Of a DNA stretch of 64,000 bases, positions 33,263-41,801 are shown one piece after another. The position numbers and the translations under genes are program-made. This DNA comes from Methylomonas sp. 11b. GTDB taxonomy: Bacteria; Pseudomonadota; Gammaproteobacteria; Methylococcales; Methylomonadaceae. The notes beneath the pieces were generated by a model that did not search any database, had not been told where the DNA came from, and worked only from the letters and a program-made list of their open reading frames with translations. The stretch lies in contig NZ_KI911557.1 in assembly GCF_000515215.1 (NCBI RefSeq), forward strand, positions 3,963,741 to 4,027,740. Reading direction: 5' to 3'. How positions within the stretch are numbered: position 1 is the first letter of the stretch; the number at the start of each line of letters is the position of its first letter.

Positions 33263-35544
33263 AGTCGGCCGGTGAACGAAATCCAGCGCCGGAATCGGTC
33301 GCGAACAAAGGGGTTAAACGTACCTATGGGTGGTTATTCGCCCTATGCGTAGTGGTGCTGGCGGGATTGGGTACTTGGTTTTACCTGTTCCCGCTTGCCG
33401 CTGATTCCACTGCCATGCCGGCAAAGCAAGTGAAAATCGAGCCGGCTTTCGTCGGCAGAGCCGCTTGCGCCGCTTGCCACGTCGAGCAGGATAAGCTCTG
33501 GCAAGGTTCGCATCATGATTTGGCGATGCAGGAAGTCACCGAACAAACCGTGCTCGGCGATTTTAAGGACGCTAAATTCAGCAAGGACGGCCTGACATCG
33601 CGTTTTTTTCGGCAAAACGGCCGGTTCCTGGTCAACACCGACAGCCCGGATGGCAAACTGGCGGATTTTGAAATCAAATACGTGTTTGGGGTTACGCCGC
33701 TGCAGCAATACCTGATCGAATTACCCGGCGGCAAGTTGCAAGCCTTGTCAATTGCCTGGGACAGCCGCTCCAAAGATCAGGGCGGGCAACGCTGGTTTCA
33801 TTTGTATCCCAACGAAAAAATCGACCACACCGACGAATTGCATTGGACCCGGCGCTCGCAGAACTGGAATTTCATGTGTGCCGAATGCCATTCCACCCAT
33901 CTGCAAAAAAATTACGATGCCTCCAACCGCACTTATCGCAGCACCTGGTCGGAAATCGATGTGTCTTGCGAAGCTTGCCACGGTCCCGGTTCCAATCATG
34001 TGACCTGGGCCAAACCGGAATCGGGCTCTAAAGCGGCGGACGATCAAACCAAGGGTTTGGCGGTATTGCTGAATGAGCGGCGCGGCGCGGCTTGGAGCAT
34101 CGATTGGCAAACCGGCAACGCCCGGCGCAATATCCCGCGTAGTGGAGATACGGAAATCCAGGTCTGCGCCCGTTGCCATTCCCGGCGCGCGCAGCTATTG
34201 GGCGATTACCATGATGGGCGCTTGATGGACAGCCATTTACCTTCCTTATTGACCCAAACCTTGTACCACGCCGATGGCCAGATCGACGGCGAAGTCTATG
34301 AATACGGCTCGTTTCTGCAAAGCAAGATGTATCAGGCCGGCGTGACCTGCGGCGATTGCCACGAACAGCACAGCCTCAAATTGCGCGTCGCCGATAACGG
34401 CACGTGTTTGCAGTGCCATGCCGCCGCCAAGTACGAGGATGCCAAGCACCATTTCCATACCGAGGGTTCCGCCGGCGCTAAATGCATCGCTTGCCACATG
34501 CCGACCAAGACCTATATGGGCGTCGATGCCCGCCGCGACCATGGCTTTCGTATTCCGCGCCCCGATCTATCCGAAAAACTCGGCACCCCCAATACCTGTA
34601 ACGCCTGTCATGCCGATAAACCGGCGCAGTGGGCGGCGGATACGGTCAAACGCTGGTACGGGCATCAGCCCAAGGCTTATCAAAATTATGCCGAAGCCTT
34701 GCATGCCGCGCGCACCGCAAGCGCGGATGCCACGGCGCAGTTATCGGCATTAGCGCAAGACAAAAGCCAACCGGCTATCGCCCGAGCCACAGCCATCTCG
34801 GAAATGGCCGCCGGTCTGACGCCGGAACAGTTGCCGATTCTGACTCAAGCCTTGCGGGATGCCGATCCCTTGCTGCGTAGAGCGGCGCTGCAAGCTATGG
34901 AACAACTACCGCCGGAACAGCGTTGGCCGCTGGCTCACGACGCGCTGCGCGATCCCGTGCGTTCGCTGCGTGTACTGGCCGCCGCGGCATTGGCTGGCCT
35001 TGCCCCTGCCACCATTTCTGCAAGCGAACAGGCCAATTACGCAGCGGCCAGCCGCGATTATTTGACTTCGTTGGATTGGAACGCCGACGATCCGGCCGCG
35101 CAAGTCAATCGCGGCAATTTTCATACCGCCCGCAAGGAATTCGAATCCGCCGAACAGGCTTACCGGGAGGCCTTGCAGATCGATCCAGACTTTGTGATGG
35201 CGTACATCAATCTGGCCGATCTTTTTCGACTGATTCATCGCGACAACGAAGGACTAAGCCTGCTGCAACAAGGCTTGTCCCGATTGCCGGACGCCGCCGA
35301 TTTACATCACAGCCTGGGCTTGTTACAGGTCAGACTGAAAAACACCGAAGAGGCGCTGAAGTCTCTGGAACGCGCGGTCAAATTGGCGCCAAACCAACCT
35401 CGGTTCAGCTATGTCTACGCCATGGCTTTGTCCAGTGTCGGAAAGGGGCGGGATGCGCGCGATGTCGTTCGCTCCGCGTTGACGGCGACACCGCACGATC
35501 CTGCTTTAAACGCATTAAACGCGCAATTCACCCAAGAGGAATAA
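33259..35544 (+). CDS. Octaheme c-type cytochrome with HEAT/TPR C-terminal domain
   Basis: 761 residues. One N-terminal membrane anchor (about 23-45). Eight CXXCH heme sites: 70-74 (CAACH), 207-211, 237-241, 303-307, 364-368, 383-387, 409-413 and 447-451. After 470 come HEAT-like helices (DPLLRRAALQAMEQLPPEQ) and then three to four TPRs at about 610-750 (NADDPAAQVNRGNFHTARKEFESA, AYINLADLFRLIHRDNEGL, LHHSLGLLQVRLKNTEEAL). The protein is periplasmic, anchored, and would carry electrons; the repeats suggest partner binding. Requires cytochrome c maturation. It is coupled to the DUF4239 gene by ATGA. Electron donor and acceptor are unknown. Confidence 0.92.
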   Translation: MKSAGERNPAPESVANKGVKRTYGWLFALCVVVLAGLGTWFYLFPLAADSTAMPAKQVKIEPAFVGRAACAACHVEQDKLWQGSHHDLAMQEVTEQTVLGDFKDAKFSKDGLTSRFFRQNGRFLVNTDSPDGKLADFEIKYVFGVTPLQQYLIELPGGKLQALSIAWDSRSKDQGGQRWFHLYPNEKIDHTDELHWTRRSQNWNFMCAECHSTHLQKNYDASNRTYRSTWSEIDVSCEACHGPGSNHVTWAKPESGSKAADDQTKGLAVLLNERRGAAWSIDWQTGNARRNIPRSGDTEIQVCARCHSRRAQLLGDYHDGRLMDSHLPSLLTQTLYHADGQIDGEVYEYGSFLQSKMYQAGVTCGDCHEQHSLKLRVADNGTCLQCHAAAKYEDAKHHFHTEGSAGAKCIACHMPTKTYMGVDARRDHGFRIPRPDLSEKLGTPNTCNACHADKPAQWAADTVKRWYGHQPKAYQNYAEALHAARTASADATAQLSALAQDKSQPAIARATAISEMAAGLTPEQLPILTQALRDADPLLRRAALQAMEQLPPEQRWPLAHDALRDPVRSLRVLAAAALAGLAPATISASEQANYAAASRDYLTSLDWNADDPAAQVNRGNFHTARKEFESAEQAYREALQIDPDFVMAYINLADLFRLIHRDNEGLSLLQQGLSRLPDAADLHHSLGLLQVRLKNTEEALKSLERAVKLAPNQPRFSYVYAMALSSVGKGRDARDVVRSALTATPHDPALNALNAQFTQEE

Positions 35545-35547
35545 CTC

Positions 35548-36153
35548 ATGAAATTATCGACACCATCCCCTCAAATTGCCCCGCTGCTTGGATTCAGGCT
35601 AATCGCGTGTCTAGTGTTGGTCCTATCGTCGACGCTGAGCGGTTGTCAGTCCACGGGCGGGTCACAGGGCGATTCGCACGCTAACGCGGCGCAAATTGAC
35701 CGCGAAGTGGATGCCGCTTTGAACAAGCTTTACCAAACCACGCCGTCGGCCAGAACGCTGGCGGCAAAAGCCAGGGGTATTCTGGTGTTTCCGAATGTGA
35801 TCAAGGCCGGCTTCATCGGCGGTGCCGAGTACGGCAAGGGCGCCATGCGTAAAGGCGGCAGAACAGCCGGTTACTACAACATCGTGGCCGGTTCTTATGG
35901 CTTGCAAGCCGGCGTGCAATCCTTCGGTTACGCCATGTTTTTCATGAACGACGAGGCGATAGCCAGCCTGAATAGCGCCAAAGGCCTGGAAGTGGGCGTG
36001 GGCCCTAGCGTTGTGGTGCTCGATGAAGGCCTGGCCAAGAAAGCCACCACCACGACCTTGCGGGACGATGTCTATGCCTTTGTGTTTGGCCAGCAAGGCT
36101 TGATGGCTGGGCTGGGCATACAGGGCTCCAAAATTACCCGTATCAATCCGTAA
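35548..36153 (+). CDS. SYLF-domain lipoprotein (YSC84-like lipid-binding)
   Basis: 201 residues starting 3 bp after the cytochrome stop. Lipoprotein signal with lipobox LSGC (about residue 31). Mature part with the SYLF pattern: KARGILVFPNVIKAGFIGGAEYGKGAMRKGG, YYNIVAGSYGLQAGVQSFGYAMFFM, GPSVVVLDEGLAKK, DDVYAFVFGQQGLMAGLGIQGSKI. Such domains bind phospholipid in other systems. It is likely in the outer membrane or periplasm and cotranscribed with the cytochrome. Confidence 0.88.
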   Translation: MKLSTPSPQIAPLLGFRLIACLVLVLSSTLSGCQSTGGSQGDSHANAAQIDREVDAALNKLYQTTPSARTLAAKARGILVFPNVIKAGFIGGAEYGKGAMRKGGRTAGYYNIVAGSYGLQAGVQSFGYAMFFMNDEAIASLNSAKGLEVGVGPSVVVLDEGLAKKATTTTLRDDVYAFVFGQQGLMAGLGIQGSKITRINP

Positions 36154-36190
36154 ATGAAGTTCACTATCCAGTAATAAGGAGATTAAAAAA

Positions 36191-36892
36191 ATGGCACGTA
36201 ATCACAAACAAAATGTAATCGGTATTTTGGGGCTGACCTTGATGGTGGGCTTATCCGGCTGTACGCCGATCAAGCAGGCGCGTAACGTCGAGGAATCCGG
36301 ATTTTTAGGGGATTATTCAGCCTTGCGCGCGGGAAAAGACGGCGAGGCCCTAAAAGTCTACCTTAATCCAAAATATCAACAAACCTGCAAAACCTATGAC
36401 AAGGTGCTGATCGAGCCTGTCGGTATCTGGGTTGGCAAAAATTCCGATACAGCTTCTATCCCGGCGGAAGATAGGCAAATGCTGGTTAATCATTTGCATG
36501 GTTCGTTAGTCAGCGAATTGGGCAAACACTATCAAATCGTCAAAACGCCGCAGCCAGGCACACTACGAATCAAAACCGCGATTACCGAAGCTGAAGGCTC
36601 CTGGGTGGCATTGGATACCGTGTCGTCGTTCGTGCCGCAGATGCTGGTGATGTCCAAATTGAAGGAAATTGCCACCGGCACTGGTGCCTTCGTCGGTAAG
36701 GCCAGCGGTGAGGTTGAAATCACCGATGCCAGTACCGGCGAACGCATGGGCGCGGCTGTCGATCGCATGGTCGGTAATAAGTCGACGATAGGCGTCACCG
36801 GCAAATGGGACGACGTAACCCGGACTTTCGATGATTGGGCGGATCGGATGGCTTACCGGCTGGAAAACTGCGGTGCCACTCGGCCTGAATAA
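36191..36892 (+). CDS. DUF3313 lipoprotein
   Basis: 233 residues. Lipoprotein signal MARNHKQNVIGILGLTLMVG with lipobox LSGC. Family features: SGFLGDYSALRAGKDGEALKVYL, YDKVLIEPVGIWV, DRQMLVNHLHGSLVSELGKHYQIV, PGTLRIKTAITEAEGS, and a C-terminal GKWDDVTRTFDDWADRMAYRL. AGGAG precedes the ATG. Same family type as 21694-22467, but a typical member, unlike that divergent one. Role unknown. Confidence 0.85.
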   Translation: MARNHKQNVIGILGLTLMVGLSGCTPIKQARNVEESGFLGDYSALRAGKDGEALKVYLNPKYQQTCKTYDKVLIEPVGIWVGKNSDTASIPAEDRQMLVNHLHGSLVSELGKHYQIVKTPQPGTLRIKTAITEAEGSWVALDTVSSFVPQMLVMSKLKEIATGTGAFVGKASGEVEITDASTGERMGAAVDRMVGNKSTIGVTGKWDDVTRTFDDWADRMAYRLENCGATRPE

Positions 36893-36931
36893 TATTGGCC
36901 CGGTCCGACAAAACCTGAAGATAGCGATCGC

Positions 36932-37015
36932 GCATCAAATTTCGGCACCTTCGCCTCTCTCCTGCCGAACGCACCGAGCGGTTGCCGGGGAGGTATAAAA
37001 ACCGAAATTCGATGC
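36932..37015. repeat. 14-bp inverted repeat pair in front of a Gly-zipper gene
   Basis: GCATCAAATTTCGG (36932-36945) and CCGAAATTCGATGC (37002-37015) are inverted copies matching at 13 of 14 positions, 56 bp apart. They can form a long stem in the leader of the gene at 37052, or mark a very short insertion-type element. Between them is GC-rich sequence with no gene. Confidence 0.5.
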
Positions 37016-37051
37016 TCGGCTATAACCGATTCAATTACGCAGGAGATGAAT

Positions 37052-37513
37052 ATGAACCATCGAAAAATTCGTAACACCCTGGTCTGTGCCCTTTTATTGG
37101 GCGCCGGAACCATGAACGCCTGGGCTCAGAGTCTGATGATCTATCCAGCCGCCGGGCAAAGTCCGCAGCAACAGCAGCAAGACCAGTATAACTGCCACGG
37201 CTGGTCGGTTCAGCAATCCGGTTACGATCCGAGCAATCCTCCCGCACCGAGTTCGGGGCCCAGTTTTGGCAGCGCGTCCAAGGAAGTGCTCAAAGGTGGC
37301 TTACGGGGCGCGGCGGCCGGAGCGGCAATCGGTGCGATTGCCGGCGATGCCGGCAAGGGCGCCGCCATTGGCGCTGTTGGCGGCGGCATGAGACGCGGTT
37401 TTCAAGAGCGAGATCGGCAACAGCAGGCCGCGTCCGCGCCACCTCCCGGTCTGGATAACTACAACCGCGCCATGAAATCCTGTCTAGGCGCACTGGGTTA
37501 TTCGGTCAATTGA
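37052..37513 (+). CDS. Secreted Gly-zipper protein (YMGG-like)
   Basis: 153 residues from the ATG at 37052; the ATG at 37046 directly abuts AGGAG and is too close. Signal peptide ends about MNAWA. Mature part: Gln-rich start (SPQQQQQDQYNCHGW), a Gly-zipper LRGAAAGAAIGAIAGDAGKGAAIGAVGGG (about 93-121), then RGFQERDRQQQ and a C-terminal MKSCLGALGYSVN. Cys and Gly-zipper layout match the protein at 20147. Likely envelope-spanning or outer-membrane associated. Confidence 0.75.
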   Translation: MNHRKIRNTLVCALLLGAGTMNAWAQSLMIYPAAGQSPQQQQQDQYNCHGWSVQQSGYDPSNPPAPSSGPSFGSASKEVLKGGLRGAAAGAAIGAIAGDAGKGAAIGAVGGGMRRGFQERDRQQQAASAPPPGLDNYNRAMKSCLGALGYSVN

Positions 37514-37538
37514 TCGCGCCGATTCGACTGAGGCGGCC

Positions 37539-39971
37539 ATGACTCACCCGCATAAACAGTTACCGTTCCCGCGCGGCACTATGCCATGCTCGCCGCGGTT
37601 GTCGGGTACGCTCCGGTGTGCCCGGTTCGCGGTAGTTGCGGCGATGCTGTCATTGCCTGCCTTGTCGGCTTGTGCTCAAGGATCGCCTGTATCCAAGCCG
37701 TCGGCTACGGCACGATCCGCTAATCAGGATACGCCCTCGTTGCAGGCAAGAGAAACGGCACTAAAGTCCAGACTCGATCAAGTCCGCACTCGCCTGATCG
37801 CTTTATCGAAAGACGGAGCGGTCGCGCCTGTGGCCGCTACCGAGACCGAATGGGCTGAATACACCCGATTGTTAAATTTAATAGTAAACGACTACGAACA
37901 GCATCTGGATACCTTGCGTAAGTTTCGTGGGATGGGTCAAACACGTGAGGATTTTCAAAAAAAAGCCATGGTTTGGACGAATTTTTCCGAACCGCCGCCT
38001 TATTCGGTGGATTTTATTGACTACCAATGGCAACAGGTGCGTCTGAAAGACCATGAACTTGAGGCTACAAGACTCGAACAGACCTTGTTTGATGGTTTGC
38101 TGGAAACGCGGCGACAGGAATATCTGGAATCCGCTCAGAATCTGCGTCAGGCGAACGAAGCGCTTGAGGCCGCTCGACCGGAACAGGCCGAGCGGGCGCG
38201 CTGGTTGCAGGAACTGAACGCGCTGCGCACTCAAAGGGACGAGGCTCGCATCGGCCTGCTGAGTACCAGCCGCGATTTACGTAACGAACGATTGGCGCAT
38301 CTAGCTGACGAAAAAGCATTACTGCTCCAGCAGGCCATGGAGGCCAGTAGCAGTTCACCGTTATCGCAAGCCGATCTGAACAAGAAACTGGATCAGCTTA
38401 CCAAGCGTCAACTGGAACTCGATGGCGAAATTGCCTTGGCCGTCCGGGCGGCCCAAACTGCGGAAAGCCAGTTACAAAGTACACGTGAGCGTTTGAAAAA
38501 GCTGAGCGAGCAAATCAACCTGGAGAGTGGTGCCAAGGTTGAAGACGCTAAGCCCGAACTTGAACGCATCCAGCAAATACTGGATGCCGATTCAGTGGAA
38601 AGTCAGGTGGCGTCTTCCAACTTGAGAACCTTGCGTTTGCTTGCCCTGTCAGTGGTGAGTGAGCGACAGGCTTGGGAATTGCGTTATCTAGTCGGCCATA
38701 CCGAAGATCCTGTCGCCTTGAATAAAGCTGGGGTGGATTTAAAGCAAGGTATGGAACGGCTTTCCTTGTGGCGCAAATATCTGAAGTCGGAATTGGATTC
38801 GATACAAATCCATTTGGACAACCAGACAAAAATGCTAGCCAACTGGCAAAGCGGGTACGGCGAGCAAAAACAAGAGCAGCGTAAAAAGGCCTCCTTTGAC
38901 AGTGAGGAAAAGCTGCTTAGGCGCGCACTGAGCGAATTAAATGATCTGGATAGCAGTCTGCTCAATATGTTCGATTTGCTGGCGCTAAAAAATGTCAATG
39001 CGTCATTAACTGAAAAGCTGAAAACTTTCTACGCAGATTCCATGGCTTTGGTAACAGCATTCAGCGACTTCGAACTACTGGCTATCGATGACACCATCGT
39101 CGTCGAAGGGCGGCAGATTACCGGTAAACGTAGCGTAACGGTGAGCAAGATATTCAAATTGATAGCGATACTGGCGGTGGGCTTATGGCTGGTCAATCGC
39201 GTCGCGGACCAAGGCTTGCGCCGGGTGAAAAACTGGCAGCCGATCAAGGCGAGTTCCGGCTTATTGTCCTTGAGGTTGTTCAGTCTGGTTGCGGTGGTGG
39301 CCATCATCGTCTTTGCCCTGGTTAGCGTCCATATTCCGCTCACGGTATTTACCTTTTTTGGTGGCGCCTTGGCGATTGGTGTTGGTTTCGGCGCCCAGAA
39401 CATTATCAATAATTTTATCAGCGGCTTGATTTTATTGGCGGAGCGTTCGATCAGGCTGGGCGATATGGTTGAAATCGAAGGCGTACTGAGTCGGGTTACC
39501 CAAATCGGTAGCCGTTGCTGTCAAGTGCATCGGCTGGACGGCATCGACATGTTGATACCGAACAGCCGTTTCCTGGAGAACAACGTCACGAATTTGACCC
39601 TCTCCGACCAGCGACTACGTTGCACCATTACGCTGGGCATTGCTTATGGCTCGCAGGTGCGCAAGGCGTTGGCCTTGGTCGAGACTGCGGCTATCGAAAA
39701 TCCCCAGGTACTCAAACAGCCCGCGCCGGATATTTATCTGCAGGAGTTTGCAGACAGTGCATTGAGTTTGCGTTTGGATTTTTGGGTCGATCTGTTGGTA
39801 CAGCCTAACCGTATGCGTTTGATGAGCGACGTGCGCCTGCGAATCGAAGAGTTGTTCAGCCAACATGGCATTTTGCTGGCCTTTCCGCAACGCGACGTAC
39901 ATTTGGATATAACCCAGCCGGTCAGGGTGGAATTAAACACCGCCATGACATCAGGGGGCGCCGCGGCATGA
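37539..39971 (+). CDS. MscS-family mechanosensitive channel with long coiled-coil domain
   Basis: 810 residues. N-terminal signal region with possible lipobox LSAC (about 42-45), then about 450 residues of periplasmic coiled coil (NLRQANEALEAARPEQAERARWLQ, LTKRQLELDGEIALAVRAA). Membrane segments at about 535-555, 580-600 and the pore helix TFFGGALAIGVGFGAQNIINNFISG (about 606-630). The beta domain follows (IRLGDMVEIEGVLSRVTQIGSR, IPNSRFLENNVTNLTL). It resembles KefA/MscK-like proteins with fewer membrane helices. It opens under membrane tension to release osmolytes. GAGG precedes the ATG. Confidence 0.87.
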   Translation: MTHPHKQLPFPRGTMPCSPRLSGTLRCARFAVVAAMLSLPALSACAQGSPVSKPSATARSANQDTPSLQARETALKSRLDQVRTRLIALSKDGAVAPVAATETEWAEYTRLLNLIVNDYEQHLDTLRKFRGMGQTREDFQKKAMVWTNFSEPPPYSVDFIDYQWQQVRLKDHELEATRLEQTLFDGLLETRRQEYLESAQNLRQANEALEAARPEQAERARWLQELNALRTQRDEARIGLLSTSRDLRNERLAHLADEKALLLQQAMEASSSSPLSQADLNKKLDQLTKRQLELDGEIALAVRAAQTAESQLQSTRERLKKLSEQINLESGAKVEDAKPELERIQQILDADSVESQVASSNLRTLRLLALSVVSERQAWELRYLVGHTEDPVALNKAGVDLKQGMERLSLWRKYLKSELDSIQIHLDNQTKMLANWQSGYGEQKQEQRKKASFDSEEKLLRRALSELNDLDSSLLNMFDLLALKNVNASLTEKLKTFYADSMALVTAFSDFELLAIDDTIVVEGRQITGKRSVTVSKIFKLIAILAVGLWLVNRVADQGLRRVKNWQPIKASSGLLSLRLFSLVAVVAIIVFALVSVHIPLTVFTFFGGALAIGVGFGAQNIINNFISGLILLAERSIRLGDMVEIEGVLSRVTQIGSRCCQVHRLDGIDMLIPNSRFLENNVTNLTLSDQRLRCTITLGIAYGSQVRKALALVETAAIENPQVLKQPAPDIYLQEFADSALSLRLDFWVDLLVQPNRMRLMSDVRLRIEELFSQHGILLAFPQRDVHLDITQPVRVELNTAMTSGGAAA

Positions 39972-40073
39972 AAAGAAATCGGCGGTTGGAACGTTATTCC
40001 GACTCAAATCGTTTGGTGTTCGCTGGTGGCCGTAGGGTTATCCTCGACGGGTGCCTTTATCAGTTCAATCCCA

Positions 40074-40090
40074 TCACCTTAAGGAGGTGA
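40074..40090 (+). promoter_or_regulatory. Hairpin that includes the Shine-Dalgarno of the DUF2092 gene
   Basis: TCACCT-TAAGG-AGGTGA forms a 6-bp stem in which AGGTGA is part of the perfect ribosome binding site AAGGAGGTGA, 4 bp before the ATG at 40094. Pairing would hide the site, so translation may be structure-controlled. Confidence 0.4.
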
Positions 40091-40093
40091 AAC

Positions 40094-40948
40094 ATGTATA
40101 AAACACTACAACCGGGAATACGCAACGCGCTATGCGTGGCTATCCTGTCGATACTCGCGGGCTGCGCGGAGCAGCAGACGGTTAGCCATCCACAGGCTGC
40201 GATTTCCCAGCAAAGCTTGCCGCAAGCAGGGCCGGAAGCGATCGATGCCAAGGGTATTTTGCAGCGTATGGCCAATTACTTGGCCAAGACTCCGGCATTT
40301 GCGGTGAACCTCAACGATTCCTACGACACGGTACAGGCGTCCGGAGAAAAGATCGAATTTTCGGCCACGCGCAAGGTTGTCGTCAGTCGGCCCAATGGCC
40401 TGCGGGTTGAGCGCGAGGGAAGCGATGGCGTGAAGCAGATGGTGTTGTATGACGGCAAGGACATCACGATATTCAGTCCGTCGGATAACGTTTATGCCCA
40501 GACGGCAAAACCGGGCGGTATCGATGAAGCGGTCAAATACTTCCTGAAAGATCTGAATATGCGGCTGCCGCTGGCCGTGTTGCTGGTAAGCGAATTACCC
40601 GCCGAGCTGGAACGTAGGACCCAATCGCTCGAGTACGTCGAGAAGACCACGATACACGGACAAGCCGCGCATCATCTGGCTGCGCGCACCGAGACCGTCG
40701 ATTATCAGGTATGGATAGCGGAAGGGCCAAAGCCCCTGCCTCTGCGGGTGGTATTGACCTACAAACTGGAGGAAGGCCAACCGCAGTTCAGGGCGCAATT
40801 TTCCGATTGGAATTTGGCTCCGCAAATCGACAGCACCCAGTTTGCCTTTACCCCAGCCGAAGGCGCCAAAAAAATTGCCTTCCTGGCGCAAGTGCCCAGC
40901 ATCGTACCTGGTGCTTCTGAAAATCCAGCACATTCGGGAGAAAAATAA
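40094..40948 (+). CDS. DUF2092 lipoprotein
   Basis: 284 residues. Lipoprotein signal MYKTLQPGIRNALCVAILSILAG with lipobox LAGC. Mature part with the LolA-like, beta-rich DUF2092 pattern: AKGILQRMANYLAKTPAFAVNL, RKVVVSRPNGLRVEREGSDG, YDGKDITIFSPSDNVYAQT, DYQVWIAEGPKPLPLRVVLTYK, FAFTPAEGAKKI. The family's LolA/LppX-like fold suggests binding or transfer of lipid in the periplasm; this is inferred. Perfect ribosome binding site, possibly sequestered by a hairpin. Its stop overlaps the next start (TAATG). Confidence 0.82.
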   Translation: MYKTLQPGIRNALCVAILSILAGCAEQQTVSHPQAAISQQSLPQAGPEAIDAKGILQRMANYLAKTPAFAVNLNDSYDTVQASGEKIEFSATRKVVVSRPNGLRVEREGSDGVKQMVLYDGKDITIFSPSDNVYAQTAKPGGIDEAVKYFLKDLNMRLPLAVLLVSELPAELERRTQSLEYVEKTTIHGQAAHHLAARTETVDYQVWIAEGPKPLPLRVVLTYKLEEGQPQFRAQFSDWNLAPQIDSTQFAFTPAEGAKKIAFLAQVPSIVPGASENPAHSGEK

Positions 40949-41784
40949 TGAACACAAAACTTAATGCTATCGTGACGGCGATGACCGCCACCTTTGTCAT
41001 TTTCAGCGTCGGCATCGGAGATGCGGCGGCCCGCGGCATGGCTGGAGGCGGTGGAGGCGCCCGTGGTGGAGCTAGTGGTGTGGGTGGTTTTTCGCAAGGT
41101 GGCGCGGGTGGTTTTTCCCGAGGCGGCGCGGCGGCCAGCGGTAGTTTTTCGGCAAGCCGCAGTTTTTCAGCGGGAGGCGCTTCGTCGGCGTCCAGCAGGT
41201 CAGCGACGGCTCAAACGGCTTCCACGAATCGTACACAAAGCCAAACCGCACAATCGGTTTCTGCCAATAGGACTGAATCGGCTTCGACAATGTCGACCAA
41301 CCGGGCCGCGACCCAACAAACTCGGGCATCCTCATCAACAGAAAATCAAGCCCAGCGGCAGGACGCCGCGTCGCAAAACCAAGCTCAACGCCAATCGGCA
41401 TCGAATGAGAACGTCAATACCCGTCAGCAAGGCGCTACCAGCAGATCCCAAAGCCGGCAGCAAACGGCAGAGTCGTATCATGGCGGGTACTACCACGATG
41501 ATGATCACTGGGACGATGGCGAAGTGGCGGCTGTAGCGGTCGGTGCGGCGGCAGTAGGGGCGATGGCGGGTTATGCGGCCGGTCAATCAAACACGACGCA
41601 AACCACGGCTCCGTCGACCACCGTGGTCTATACCACCCCGCCTTCCGGTAATGGCGGATTGCCATGTACCCCAAACACTGCCGTTCTTCAAGGGGTGACG
41701 TATTATCAATGCGGTACTTCTTGGTACACGCAGGCTTATGGCGCCAACGGCCCGATCTATACCCCGGTGCCGGCGCCTTACTAA
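40948..41784 (+). CDS. Secreted Gly/Ser/Gln-rich low-complexity protein
   Basis: 278 residues. Signal peptide to about residue 28 (GIGDAAARG). A Gly/Ser region with GGFSQGG, GGFSRGG and FSASRSFSAGG repeats, then an Ala/Ser/Thr/Asn/Gln stretch with about three NQAQRQ-type repeats, then HGGYYHDDDHWDD, a hydrophobic Ala/Val/Gly segment (VAAVAVGAAAVGAMAGYAAG) and a compact C-terminal domain LPCTPNTAVLQGVTYYQCGTSWYTQAYG with two Cys. The His/Asp/Tyr patch and C-terminal domain recall the DUF3300 tail at 18200. Coupled to DUF2092 (TAATG). Confidence 0.65.
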   Translation: MNTKLNAIVTAMTATFVIFSVGIGDAAARGMAGGGGGARGGASGVGGFSQGGAGGFSRGGAAASGSFSASRSFSAGGASSASSRSATAQTASTNRTQSQTAQSVSANRTESASTMSTNRAATQQTRASSSTENQAQRQDAASQNQAQRQSASNENVNTRQQGATSRSQSRQQTAESYHGGYYHDDDHWDDGEVAAVAVGAAAVGAMAGYAAGQSNTTQTTAPSTTVVYTTPPSGNGGLPCTPNTAVLQGVTYYQCGTSWYTQAYGANGPIYTPVPAPY

Positions 41785-41801
41785 CGGGAGGTTGGTTTTT
41801 C

